Of a stretch of DNA of 64,000 nucleotides, positions 23,322 to 32,959 are shown piece by piece (the first letter of the stretch is position 1; each line of letters opens with the position of its first letter). Both the position numbers and the translations under genes were made by a program. This stretch comes from Salticus scenicus (Eukaryota > Arthropoda > Arachnida > Araneae > Salticidae), in assembly GCA_963930645.1 (NCBI GenBank), contig OZ005660.1:201335927-201399926 (forward strand), in the 5' to 3' direction. The notes beneath the pieces were generated by a model that saw nothing but the letters and a program-made list of their open reading frames with translations, made no database searches and was not told the origin of the DNA.

Positions 23322-23561
23322 CAACTTTTACCACTAATATAACACTTCCATTTTTTGCCCTGTAAGGCAAGAATCCGATATAATTTTGCTTGAAAACGTC
23401 GTGGACAACACTATTGTCATCAGCATCGTAGAATCGTTTTTTCATTCTCAGCTTGTAAGTATTTTGCATGCTCTTGAAGGCTTTTTCCACGTCATATTTC
23501 TTTCCTCTTAGGTACGCCAATAGGCACAAATCGTCAGTTCTGACAAATAAATTCTTTTCGT
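23322..23561 (-). CDS. CRAL-TRIO N-terminal-domain exon (alpha-tocopherol transfer protein-like)
   Basis: Acceptor TTTTTTTTAG (minus strand, exon from 23561) and donor TTG|GTGAGTATG (last exon base 23322) bound 240 bp: two bases, 79 codons, one base. The peptide carries the CRAL_TRIO_N helices, VRTDDLCLLAYLRGKKYDVE and KAFKSMQNTYKLRMKKRFYD, then DVFKQNYIGFLPYRAKNG and SVILVVKV leading into the Sec14-like fold. Its last base plus the first two of the exon at 953-1146 make a Gly codon, giving VVKV-G-MWDPEK as expected for the family. It is uninterrupted by stops, unlike its two decayed tandem copies at 20651 and 21061. The upstream exon(s) with the start codon were not found in the right part of the window. 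Confidence 0.88.
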
Positions 23562-23719
23562 CTAAAAAAAATAAATGATACAAAATAAATAACTGTAAGA
23601 TTATAAAGAACAGTACAAAATTTATAAGATTAAAAAAAAAAAAAAAAACTTTTTATATACCATGTTTTAAATTTTCTGATTAATCACAGAGCTCTTATCA
23701 ATGCGCATAAAATTTTTAA

Positions 23720-24110
23720 AATGATAATGACGTGAATTTTTGTGAGATGCATAATTTAACTTTTTATAATTTTTTAACGTTCACGTTTAATTAAATGTAT
23801 TTATTTTTATGTCGAAAGTAAATGAACTCGTAATTTTTTTTTTTTTTTTTGGCAACAATTAAATTATAGCTAATATTTTAATGGCTATTTTAACGCTATT
23901 AGGATGTTATTATTTTCATATTTTAATTTGTTATAAGAAAACTAATCAACAATTCGAAAATCGGACTTTGAAGTATCGTGTTGCCACCGGGTTCTGAGCT
24001 ACTGTGAAAGTTTCAAATGTCTAGCTAGTAGGAAAGTTAGTTAAAATTCGATTGCAAGATTTGTACCGGACAAACAAACAAACAAACAAACAAACATACA
24101 AACAAACAAA
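23720..24110. repeat. Dispersed repeat ending in (CAAA)n
   Basis: Segments such as CGGACTTTGAAGTATCGTGT, TGAAAGTTTCAAATGTCTAG and TTTGTACCGGACAAAC recur in reverse complement at 39660-40020. The (CAAA)n run at 24067-24112 could be the tail of a LINE or SINE. Confidence 0.6.
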
Positions 24111-24151
24111 CAAGAATAGCAGTTAATGGTACATACGAATTATATATAGTA

Positions 24152-25090
24152 CAGGGTGGTTATAATTAAACTTCCCCTATAAACAGCATCATACAGCGCA
24201 AATGGGTGACCGGAATGCAACGAAATTTGGTACATAGACTATACACTGGATGCGCTCACGGAATTTCGAAGGAAAACAAGATTAGTTTCAAAATGTCCAC
24301 CAGAGGGCATCTTTTCCAGTTAGTTAGTTAGTTGGGTTTTACGTCGCACTAGTGCTGCGCAGATGGGCAATTGGCGACGGTCTGGGACACACCCCTAGAG
24401 GTGGTCCGGAGACATGCCATCACAATTTTGATCCTCCGCGGAAGGGATGGCTCTCCCGCTTCGGTGACCCCCAGAGGTATAATTTTTGATGGGAACATGG
24501 AGGACTTTGCGGCCACGACAGATTTTACGTGCACCAGCCACCATTAGTGTACACGACGGTCTTTGGCCGGCTCGAGTACCGAACCCGCAATCTTCCAATT
24601 ACGAGGCCGGCGCTCTACCGACTGGGCTACCGCGGCCCGGCATCTTTTCCGGAAAAACATTAAGTAAACGACCAAAACGAAATACAGAAAGAATATTAAC
24701 AATCCAGAACAAGAATTATGAGTGATAAAATGTAAAACTGGAAAAAGTTGTCAGTTGTAGGGGGGAAGTCGAGATTTGCATTCTTGTGAAGGAGAGGAAG
24801 CTTTATGCAAAACAGGTATTACTTAATATGGTTCGATGACAAGGTAGTCAGAAACTAGTCAATAAATGTTAATATTGTTTCTGTATTCGGTTTTGGTCGT
24901 TTATTGTGTTAAATTTAATGTTTTTCCGGAAGAGGCGCCCTCTGGTGGACATTTTGGAATTGAAATATTTTTTCGAAATTCCGTGAGCGCATCTTTTGTA
25001 TAGTCTATATACCAAATTTCGTTGCATTCCGTTCACCCGTTTGCGCAGTAGGATGCTGTTTATAGGGGAAGTTCAATTATAACCACCCTG
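24152..25090. mobile_element. Mariner/Tc1-type MITE interrupted by a SINE
   Basis: Termini CAGGGTGGTTATAATTAAAC and GTTCAATTATAACCACCCTG are inverted, flanked by TA on both sides. The arms pair for about 150 bp (AATGTCCACCAGAGGGC with GCCCTCTGGTGGACATT). With the SINE removed the element is about 610 bp. No transposase. Confidence 0.8.
24318..24638 (-). mobile_element. Full-length tRNA-derived SINE (family 1)
   Basis: A 12-bp target duplication GGCATCTTTTCC flanks it (24306-24317, 24639-24650). On the minus strand the head reads GCGGTAGCCCAGTCGGTAGA (A box TAGCCCAGTCGG fits the pol III consensus), then GGCCTCGTAATTGGAAG (CGT in the anticodon position) and GCGGGTTCGGTAC (B box). A ~250-bp body with CTCCGGACCACCTCTAGGGG follows, then GCACTAGTGCGACGTAAAAC and an (AACT)n tail. 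Relics of the same 3' end occur at 53903-53991, 43578-43672 and 3318-3365. Confidence 0.88.
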
Positions 25091-25091
25091 T

Positions 25092-25720
25092 ATGTTTATA
25101 ATTAATGTGTGTCACTTTAATTATAAGCAAAGCCCCTTTTAACTTTTTAATGAATAATCGTAGATAAAAAGGGGCAAATATCAATTAAATACAAGATGTT
25201 TTTAATAGTAGTATACCGTTTTAATCATAAGCAAACGTCCTTTTAACATTTTACTGAATAATCCTGAATTAAAAACAGTCAAATATCAATTAAATACGGG
25301 ATGCTATAATTATAGTATCTCATTTTAATCATAAGCAAACGTTCCTTTTACTTTTTAGTGAATTATCCTAAATTAAAAAGGGTCAAATACCAATTAAATA
25401 TAGGACTCTTATAATCAATGTGTGTCACTTTAATTATAAGCATCATTATAAGCGTCTCATTAATTCAATTCTAAGCATATATTAAAAAGAGTAATCGCTT
25501 ATAATTAAAGTGACACACATTAATTATAGGAAATAACCGTTTAAATTTTTAATGAAGGATTGTAGATATATAGGGAATAATACCAATTAAATACAAGATG
25601 CTTAATATAGTATCTCATTTTAATCATAAACAAACCTCTTTTTAATTTTTCAATGAATTATCCTAAGTTATAAGGGTCAAATACCAATTAAACGAAAAAA
25701 TGTCTATAATTAAAATGTGT
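25092..25720. repeat. ~110-bp AT-rich tandem array with inverted end motifs
   Basis: About five units each contain TTTTAATCATAAGCAAAC, a TTTT-rich core, TGAATAATCCT and CAAATACCAATTAAATA. The motif AATGTGTGTCACTTTAATTA occurs at 25102 and 25418 and in inverted form at 25507-25526. Non-coding. Confidence 0.75.
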
Positions 25721-25868
25721 CCCTTTCTACGTTACGAGAAATTGTTATTTTTATTGGATTTTCATGAAACTTGGTATAATATACAATTTAAGATTCCCAT
25801 AGAATGCGCTGCCTAGAAAGAACTAAAAAAATATTTTTTGTGTTGTAGAAGTCGGAAAAAGCTAAGTG

Positions 25869-25900
<32 letters not shown>

Positions 25901-26920
25901 AACTAGAGCAGTGAAGGACGCCATGTCTGAGGAATTAACGTTCTAGCTAAACGTTCTTGTAAATAGTGTGTATTAATCATTATTATAAAATTAAAAAAAA
26001 TATGTGTGTCAAGAATGTGTTTCATCATTTAGTTATAGAAGTTATGGAATGTAAGACATTTTCGTAAAATTCGGAGAGTTGGCCGTTAAATTATACGGCC
26101 AGTTTCCTTCTTCGAGAAAAAAGTCCAATGCCTGTATTTGTAACAAATCGTTGTAAAATTAAGAATATTGACCTGCTTATTAACCTCTTCAATGAGAAAA
26201 AAATTCGTGATAGGTTAACGGGCATCACTTTAATTTTACGGTCAGTAACTGGAACACTTTTGCCCGTCACTGACCGTTATCTTATGTACAATTTTTTTTT
26301 TAATGTGCGATAATACGACTAGGGTCTTGCATACAGGGTGCAGAATATTTTTACTCGGATTTTACATTCGCAACAGTTCGTAAAAAGGACATACAACGTA
26401 TAAAAAATGTGCTTAAATACACCAAAATGTAGTAAAATTTGTTTACCGTCTTTTAAAGCGAGAAAATTTATACAGATTTTTAAGGCAAAGTAACAAATAT
26501 TCTATTGTGTTGTGGTGATCCTTACATAGCATGACTTTAATTCTTTTAAATACTTGGAATATTCTGGTCTACATTCAACATTTTATAACCCAGTTGTGCC
26601 TTCTGATAAGGTTGAGTACGTAGGGGTTAAAACTTGAAACTACTGCAAAGTTTTAATTATTACTAACAAATAACAGTGGTGTTTTGTTAAAATATATTCT
26701 GCATATAATTTTATTCTTATGTGCATAGCGTTATAAATTACAGATATTACTCGTGATTAAAGTAATACGTAAAACCTCTTTAACTGTTTCATACAAGGTG
26801 TGGGGGGGGGGAGGGGGTATCGTAATTGTTTAATTATTACTAAGAAATAACTGAGATGTTTTGTTATCACGACAGGTCGTACTATCCCTTTAAGACAGAT
26901 ATTTCAGCGTCGTTACCAAT
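25721..26920. other. No gene seen; one short inverted motif
   Basis: 26240-26285 contains TACGGTCAGTAACTGGAACA facing GTCACTGACCGTTAT, a small imperfect hairpin. A G run (26801-26817) and AT-rich sequence make up the rest. Confidence 0.5.
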
Positions 26921-27588
26921 TTTTACTTTCCGAACACTATAGTGAGGGAAGTATTATAACCATGTCAAAAATCCGAATTTGAGATTTTGATGTTTCTATA
27001 CGTTTCGAGGTCCGATGAGTCCGTTTTCACTATTTTTACGATGATGTATGTATGTGTGTGTGTATGTGAGTGTGTGAGTGAACACGCTAGCGTCTAAACG
27101 CTTTGCTCGAATGAGCTGTAACTTGGTACGCATGTTGCAAGTCACCGTAGCACGAACCCTATTGGTTTTGATGAATCTAGCACTTATAGTTTTTTTTTTT
27201 ACAGGGACACAAAGAAGAATTGTTTATCATTATGGCCTATGAGACCAAAATCTTAAAAGTGCGATAGCATCTAAACGCCTTATTCAATTGAGCTGAAAAT
27301 TTATATGAATATTATAAATCACTGTTGCACTAACTATAAGCATTTTGGTGAATCTAGCATTTATAGTTTTTTGCAAGGACACAACGAAAAATTCTTTATC
27401 ATTATGATCTATGGGTTCAAAGGTTGCGTTAAATAAAACATCGTGTAATATATGGAGAAAAATACTCAAACACTCTATTATGGTTTTCTCTCATTTGTCT
27501 GTTTAACAACTTCTGTTTCTTTACTTTATCTACAAAACTGTTAATGACTCAATGTTCGGAAAGTCGAGTGGAGTCACTCCAGATTTTT
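26921..27588 (+). repeat. Dispersed repeat family A, copy 1
   Basis: It opens with ACTTTCCGAACACTATAGTG, has a (GT)n/TATG microsatellite, then ~180-bp internal units (GCGTCTAAACGCTTTGCTCG ... ATGAATCTAGCACTTATAG ... ACAGGGACACAAAG), and closes with TCAATGTTCGGAAAGTCGAG and GGAGTCACTCCAG. Other copies: 45445-47500, 51061-52098 and the split copy 54585-59447. No protein is recognisable. Confidence 0.8.
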
Positions 27589-27599
27589 AGCTATCACCT

Positions 27600-28720
27600 T
27601 GGATGAACATGCAAACATTTTTGTTTTTATTTAAAATATTTAAAACTGAAAGATTTTCATTGAATCAGCTCGGATTTTTAATCAGAATTATTAGATTTTA
27701 TCAAAAATTGGTACACTTCTATTAATCAGGACAAAATCTAGCCAACCCCCTTTTTCATTTATTTATTTTTTGTCCAATTGGATAACTGTTAAAAAGAAAA
27801 AAATAAATGGTGTCAAAAATAAATAACTAAATAAGTAAATATATTTCTTTTTATGTCGAAAAAATAAAATGAACGTGCAAACACTTAAAAAAAAAAAGAA
27901 TAAAATTGAGAATAATCGTGCTAAAGAAATGAAACAGCTTCAGTTTAGAGATCCTTCGTAAAATTTGAAGTTTGACAGCAAATAGTTTGTTCCTTTCTCG
28001 CGAAGACCTTTATTTACGCAATTGCGATAGTCAATTTAATTCATCGCCAAAATCATAGATGCCAACATTTTTGCCTGGCTTTCATTTCACACCAGTTTAT
28101 TTACAGAAACTTTTTCTCCGATATACAACTTCGATAAAATACGGAAAAATTACTTTTAAAAAATAAGTGGTATTGGATAAAGGCAGGGCTAAAAATACGC
28201 CGTAATAAATTAAAATATTAATAAGAAAGCACCACAGAACTGGCATTGTAAATTATTACTTACAAAACTGTGAATAAACACCATAAAATGCAATGAACTT
28301 GCAACAATTGTTTCGGGTCGAAAAAGCACACGACCCTTCATCAGGCGAACAAAGTAAGCACGAGTGCTGCAGTTGCCGCTTTGACTGCTTTGTGCTTACT
28401 TTATTCGCCTGGTGAAGGGTCGTGTGTTTTTTCGGCCCGAAAGAATTGTTGCAAGTTTATTGCATTTTATGGTGTTTATTCAAATTTTTGTAAGTAATAA
28501 TTAAAATATTGGTATATATACAAAATGACAACAAAAATTTCAATGCTGCCAAGTGACTCCTATACTAGAGCTATACCAAAGTAATTTTAAGAAATGAATA
28601 TAGTAACCGATGCTAGGGAAAGAAACACAGTTTCTGCATGCCTTTATGTGAAAGAACAGATTAAAATAAGCCTGTTGTACTAAATTAAATTTTGTTTTGT
28701 ACAGAATTTTATATCTATTG
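27600..28720. repeat. Dispersed repeat, inverted relative to 39100-39560 and 43320-43500
   Basis: ATTTTATCAAAAATTGG with CAGGACAAAATCTAGC (27700-27745) matches 43360-43420 in reverse. AATCGTGCTAAAGAAATG, TTTATTTACGCAATTGCGAT and ACCGATGCTAGGGAA match 39270-39520 in reverse. A palindrome at 28245-28500 is inserted in it. Confidence 0.6.
28245..28500. mobile_element. Long near-perfect palindrome (~256 bp)
   Basis: The left arm reads AATAAACACCATAAAATGCA, ATGAACTTGCAACAATTGTT, TCGGGTCGAAAAAGCACACG and ACCCTTCATCAGGCGAA. The right arm is its reverse complement with few changes, around a ~35-bp centre GCACGAGTGCTGCAG. Non-coding; MITE or snapback product. The CCTTCATCAGG...CGAAACA motif resembles terminal repeats of Penelope-like elements, but no reverse transcriptase adjoins. 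Confidence 0.75.
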
Positions 28721-29334
28721 CTTTGAAAACAAAAATAAGCTTAGGGTTTATTTATTTATTTTTATTTTTTTCATATTAATCCATCTTAATGTACATAATA
28801 TTGTAAATAACAGTTATTAAAGAAGATTTTTTTTTCTTTTTTTGACCAGAGAGCTATAGATTGGAGCAACCTCGATCCGTCTTATACTATGCAGTGATGG
28901 CATTCAAAAGGTTAAAAAAAAAAAAAAAAAAATGTAGCAATACATAAATTTGAATGGTTACTTTGCAGAGAAACTTTAAGTATAACAAATTAAAAATAAG
29001 TTTTTATCTCGATTATTTCTACCTAATAATTAAAATTTTACGATTATTTCTATTTGTAGAATACATTCTTTTTTTTTTTTTTTTTTCAATACTACAGGGG
29101 AAAAAAAATAAATTAAATATTTAAACATCATCTAAGTCACGAGAAATTAATAACACAAATAATGATTGTAAAATTTGAATTAAAGTGTCACCATGCCATT
29201 TTTAATTTCTTGGAGACGTTGGACTTCGAAACATGTAAATATCATGATGTAAAAGATCAAACAATTAGTTTTAAATATCATGTAAACCAGTGTTTAGTAA
29301 TTTGAACTGACAAGGAGAAACGAATTTGGAAATA
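28721..29334. other. AT-rich, nothing recognised
   Basis: Homopolymer runs and simple repeats only. Confidence 0.6.
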
Positions 29335-30050
29335 CAGTCGGCAGCAAAATTATTGAAGCACACATGCACATTTTTTATATGCATTTTTTTTTTTTTAGTT
29401 TAATCACTATTTTTTTTTTATTATTATTAAAGACTTTTTTTAGCTTACATTCTCTGTCATAAACCTTCTGCTGAATCCAGGTTAAAAACGGAAAAAGGGA
29501 AAATAAATTAGAAATATCAGTCCTATTCTTACAAAATCGGTACCAAATTAAAGGGGCGATTTTTCTGAAAACAAGGGTGCAAACAGTTTTTCGACACGAC
29601 AATTAGATTTTTTTTAAATTAACTAAAGTATGAAATTTAGATGGAAACACTTCATTTTAATTCCTTTCAGTCATTTTAAAAAGTACGTGGATCGTTACAA
29701 ATTCGATACCAAATGAAAGGGGCGATTTTTCTGAATCCAGGAGTGCAAACAGTTTTTCGAAACACGACAATTAGATTTTTTCTAATTTACTAAAGTATGT
29801 AATTTAGGTGGCAACACAATTTTAAACTTTTCATACCTTTTAATGCGAATCAAACTAATAGAAAAATTCTTTAATTATTATTATTATTATTATTATTATT
29901 ATTTTAATATTTTATTTTTATCAACTAACTTATTTGTAAACAGCATAAAGACTCTTAACTCGACAAATATTTACTTAACAAAACAGTATTAGGTGCACAT
30001 CTTTTAAATAGGAATTAATGCCAGCGCTTCAATAATTTTGCTGCCGACTG
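29335..30050. mobile_element. Tc1/mariner-type MITE, 716 bp
   Basis: Termini CAGTCGGCAGCAAAATTATT and AATAATTTTGCTGCCGACTG are inverted and flanked by TA. Inside are two tandem copies (from ~29537 and ~29701) of a ~165-bp unit with AAAGGGGCGATTTTTCTGAA and GTGCAAACAGTTTTTCGA. Half of the same TIR (TACAGTCGGTAACAAAGTAA) recurs at ~30476. Confidence 0.8.
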
Positions 30051-30568
30051 TACTTATGAAAAACTCAAGCGCTAAGTGAGCCCAGACCGACTAATTACTA
30101 GCTGCTATAACAGTAACTTTTTCTTATTAATATGCATTCAAGCAGAAAATTCATTTTTATCAATGTTTAATCTATAAAAGCCATAAATAAATATAGATTT
30201 CGGTTATTTTGTAAGATATCTAAATATCCTTTAAATCGTATGATCCTTGAAAAAAAAAAAAAATAAATAAATAAAAAATGACAAATGAGAAGGCAGACAA
30301 AAATAAAATCGACCTTGAGTACTTGAAACAAAGGGAAATTTAACCTGAAACATTCTATTTTTATTTTTAAGATTGTTGTTCACAGTTAGTAACAATAATC
30401 TTATCGAAAATTATGAATTATCCCTAGTTAAACTTTTAGAAAAAAGAATCACTGATAAAAAAAAAAAAAAAAATGTACAGTCGGTAACAAAGTAATTACA
30501 GTATTCCGAACACTAGCACTTCCGAACACTTCCGAACACTAGTAATCCGAACACTAGCAAAAATTCCT

Positions 30569-30698
30569 ATGTAAAAAAAAGTAGAGTTAATACTGTTTTG
30601 TTAAATAAATCCTTGTCGAATCATGTTCTTAGACTGACTAAGAACATGATTCGACAAGAATTTATTTAACTAGTATTAACTCTACTTTTTTTATATAG
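30569..30698. repeat. 130-bp hairpin with ~62-bp arms and 5-nt loop
   Basis: Arms AAATAAATCCTTGTCGAATC-ATGTTCTTAG and CTAAGAACATGATTCGACAA-GAATTTATTT surround ACTGA and continue outward through GTAGAGTTAATACT / AGTATTAACTCTAC. It is too long and too perfect for a typical animal pre-miRNA; MITE-like. Confidence 0.75.
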
Positions 30699-31030
30699 AA
30701 AAAAAAATTATTTTTGTAAAGAAAAAAATATAGTTAAATTTTTTGTCAGCGATAGTTAGACAAATACTTAAATTTTTCGCACGGATTTGAAAGAAAAATA
30801 TGCAAATGAAAGTCCTATAAATTGCACAATTTTGCGATTAGAACAGTTTATTTATTATTTTGCCTCCTACTTGTGCATACATGAAGTTTTAATTGCCATG
30901 CTGACTTGGTGGATAAAGCGTCATTGGTGAAGATGGTTTCCCTCAGGTAAGAACCGCCAACTGAAGCTACAGTTAGCAGTGTTATAACTCGTTTGCAAAC
31001 TGTAATTTGTGGTGTCTAAGGACAGAATGA

Positions 31031-31077
31031 AGAAATACAATTTTTTATTAAAATTTTAATAAAAAAATTGTATTTCT
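31031..31077. repeat. 47-bp near-perfect AT palindrome
   Basis: AGAAATACAATTTTTTATT is followed, two AT-rich steps later, by its reverse complement ending AAATTGTATTTCT. The only asymmetry seen is six versus seven bases in one run. Confidence 0.8.
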
Positions 31078-31200
31078 TTCTCCCATTATTTAATGGTGTT
31101 TTCCTTTACCTGCGGCTTATTTCTGTTGAGCTATCTAAATGATAGACCAGATGTTTTCTGCCTAAAGGTTGTCTGAGTGAGTAATGCTGACCGGCTTTCG

Positions 31201-31273
31201 GCCTGGATAGCTCAATTGGTAGAGCCTTGACCTTGTAAGTCAAAGATCCGGGGATCGACTCCCGGTCCAGGCA
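31201..31273 (+). tRNA. tRNA-Thr (UGU)-like gene
   Basis: The 73-nt sequence folds as a cloverleaf: acceptor GCCTGGA/TCCAGGC plus discriminator A, D-arm GCTC..GAGC, anticodon stem TTGAC/GTCAA with loop CTTGTAA (anticodon TGT), variable loop AGATC, T-arm CGGGG/CCCGG around ATCGACT with one G:G mismatch. The A box TAGCTCAATTGG and B box GGATCGACTCC each deviate by one base from consensus, and TTATTTT follows. It could be a real gene, a pseudogene or a SINE head; short inverted repeats (31173-31187, 31271-31287) flank it. Confidence 0.6.
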
Positions 31274-32444
31274 TTATTTTCACTCAGTCGGAAAAATAAA
31301 ATTTCATTAAATATGATTTTCTTCCAATCAGTAGATTGTGATTTTAATAAAAAATTATATTTAGCAGCTTCATAAAAATTAATACAAATAATGAGAAAAA
31401 ATCTCTTAATCGAATGCTACAGCCAAAACGCATTTAAAGCAATACTTTTTACAGGGTGATCCAAAACATTTTTAATTTTGTTTAATTTTTTACTGGTTCC
31501 ATTTTCCTATTTAGGACACAACTTTTGCTGTAATATATGAGGTATAACATGTTCTTTACAATAACCAAAGGTTCTAGATGAATCCTAAAAATCTTTTTCA
31601 GATATTTGACAAAATGTCTAAATTCGAAATTGTCCAAATAGTTATTAGTATATAGTATATATCAGTTGATATTGAAGTAAATTTTGGGATAACCAAAGCA
31701 TAGTAGTTAAATATAAGTTTACAGAAAATACACACACACACACACACACAAAAAAAAAAGCTTTTCATCTACCCAACGTTTTACATTCTTCAGCTTTATT
31801 TTAAAACATCTTGTACTTCTTCTTCGTCTTTCTTTCTTTCTTTCTTTTTTCTTTTCCTTATTTGTATTTTAACATATTATTAGTTTCCACTTTATCGATT
31901 AGGAAAAATAAAATCAACTCGTTGCAATTTTCGTTACATCATTACGACTGTCATTGAACTGTCGTGAAGGGAAAATGTGTTATAACGCTTTAAAAGAAGC
32001 CTATTCAACTAGTTGCATAATGCGTCCAAAAATAAATGCAATAAGTTTGTGAATCTCGTTTTTGAAAGACGTCTGGAGGAGACGCCCCATCTTTTTCTTC
32101 TGATTTAGAACTTCGTCATAATGTCAAGTTGAGAAAATTTACTGATGAGTTCTTTGATATTTTTCAACAGCGATTTATACTCTTGTTAGTTTCTGGAATT
32201 TTCTTGAAATAAGGAATTTAACCGCTCAGTCATGGTTCGAATCTCAGATTATATAAATGATAAATCCGACTGGAATTATAGGTTTAAAGTAAATCGTCAC
32301 ATATTATAAAACGTTTTGAATTAAAAAATTGGTAAATATTCTAAATAAATACATTTTTAAATAAACTTATACAATCGTAAAAGACTTTTTATTATGGCGT
32401 AATGACTATTTTGATTTATGAATTATAGCATAAATTCATATACA
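31274..32444. other. Unremarkable AT-rich sequence
   Basis: It contains (CA)n at 31732-31750 and (TTTC)n near 31828-31848. No gene or transposon recognised. Confidence 0.55.
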
Positions 32445-32449
32445 ACCCT

Positions 32450-32718
32450 TGTTGGTTTAAATGGGTCCGCAGAGTGAAAAGCAGAGTCTTTTAACAATCA
32501 TAACATTTAATAATATATAGAAAAGTATAATAACATAATGCGGGCATTTCTTGCCGCACGCTTAGCAAAGCTTTCTCGTACAGACTCTTATAAACATCTC
32601 TCTCTCAGGGAGCGAAGATGCGCCGTTGATTACGTAATACAGTTACGTCACATCTGACGTCATGACAGGTGTGAGCTGGTTAACAGCTGATATGAGAAAC
32701 ATGCATTGAAATCCTTCA
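32450..32718 (-). repeat. 3' LTR of the copia element
   Basis: 269 bp, TG...CA ends (TGTTGGTTTAAATGGG ... GAAATCCTTCA on the plus strand). It differs from the other LTR only at GTGTGAGCTGG versus GTGTTCGCTGG. Confidence 0.97.
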
Positions 32719-32734
32719 TTTCCCCCTTTTTCAA
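32719..32734 (-). promoter_or_regulatory. Polypurine tract (plus-strand primer site)
   Basis: Reads GAAAAAGGGGGAAA on the minus strand, immediately before the 3' LTR, the standard position for priming plus-strand DNA synthesis. Confidence 0.85.
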
Positions 32735-32959
32735 TAAATGTTTCGAAAATAAAACATATTTATGCATTATAATAGCATATTAAAAATTACAGAAAGTTAT
32801 TTTTATGCAAGAGTTACTTAAAATAAGAAAAGTGTTAGTAAAGAAATAGAATTATAAGCAAATAATTATGGTTAATATTATAAAATAAAATACGTAAAAT
32901 ATAAGCAGTTAATTTCTTAATGAAAACACAGTTTAAATATATATATATTTTTAAGTTCA

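Noticed and set aside
24349..24725. Open frames of 61-79 codons on both strands
   Set aside because: They lie within the tRNA-derived SINE, whose GC content creates chance frames.
25092..25720. CRISPR-like spaced repeats
   Set aside because: Units are ~110 bp, diverged, without short identical repeats and unique spacers, and the DNA is eukaryotic.
30569..30698. Possible microRNA precursor
   Set aside because: Arms are too long and too perfect with a 5-nt loop; more like a MITE. Kept only as a small-RNA question.
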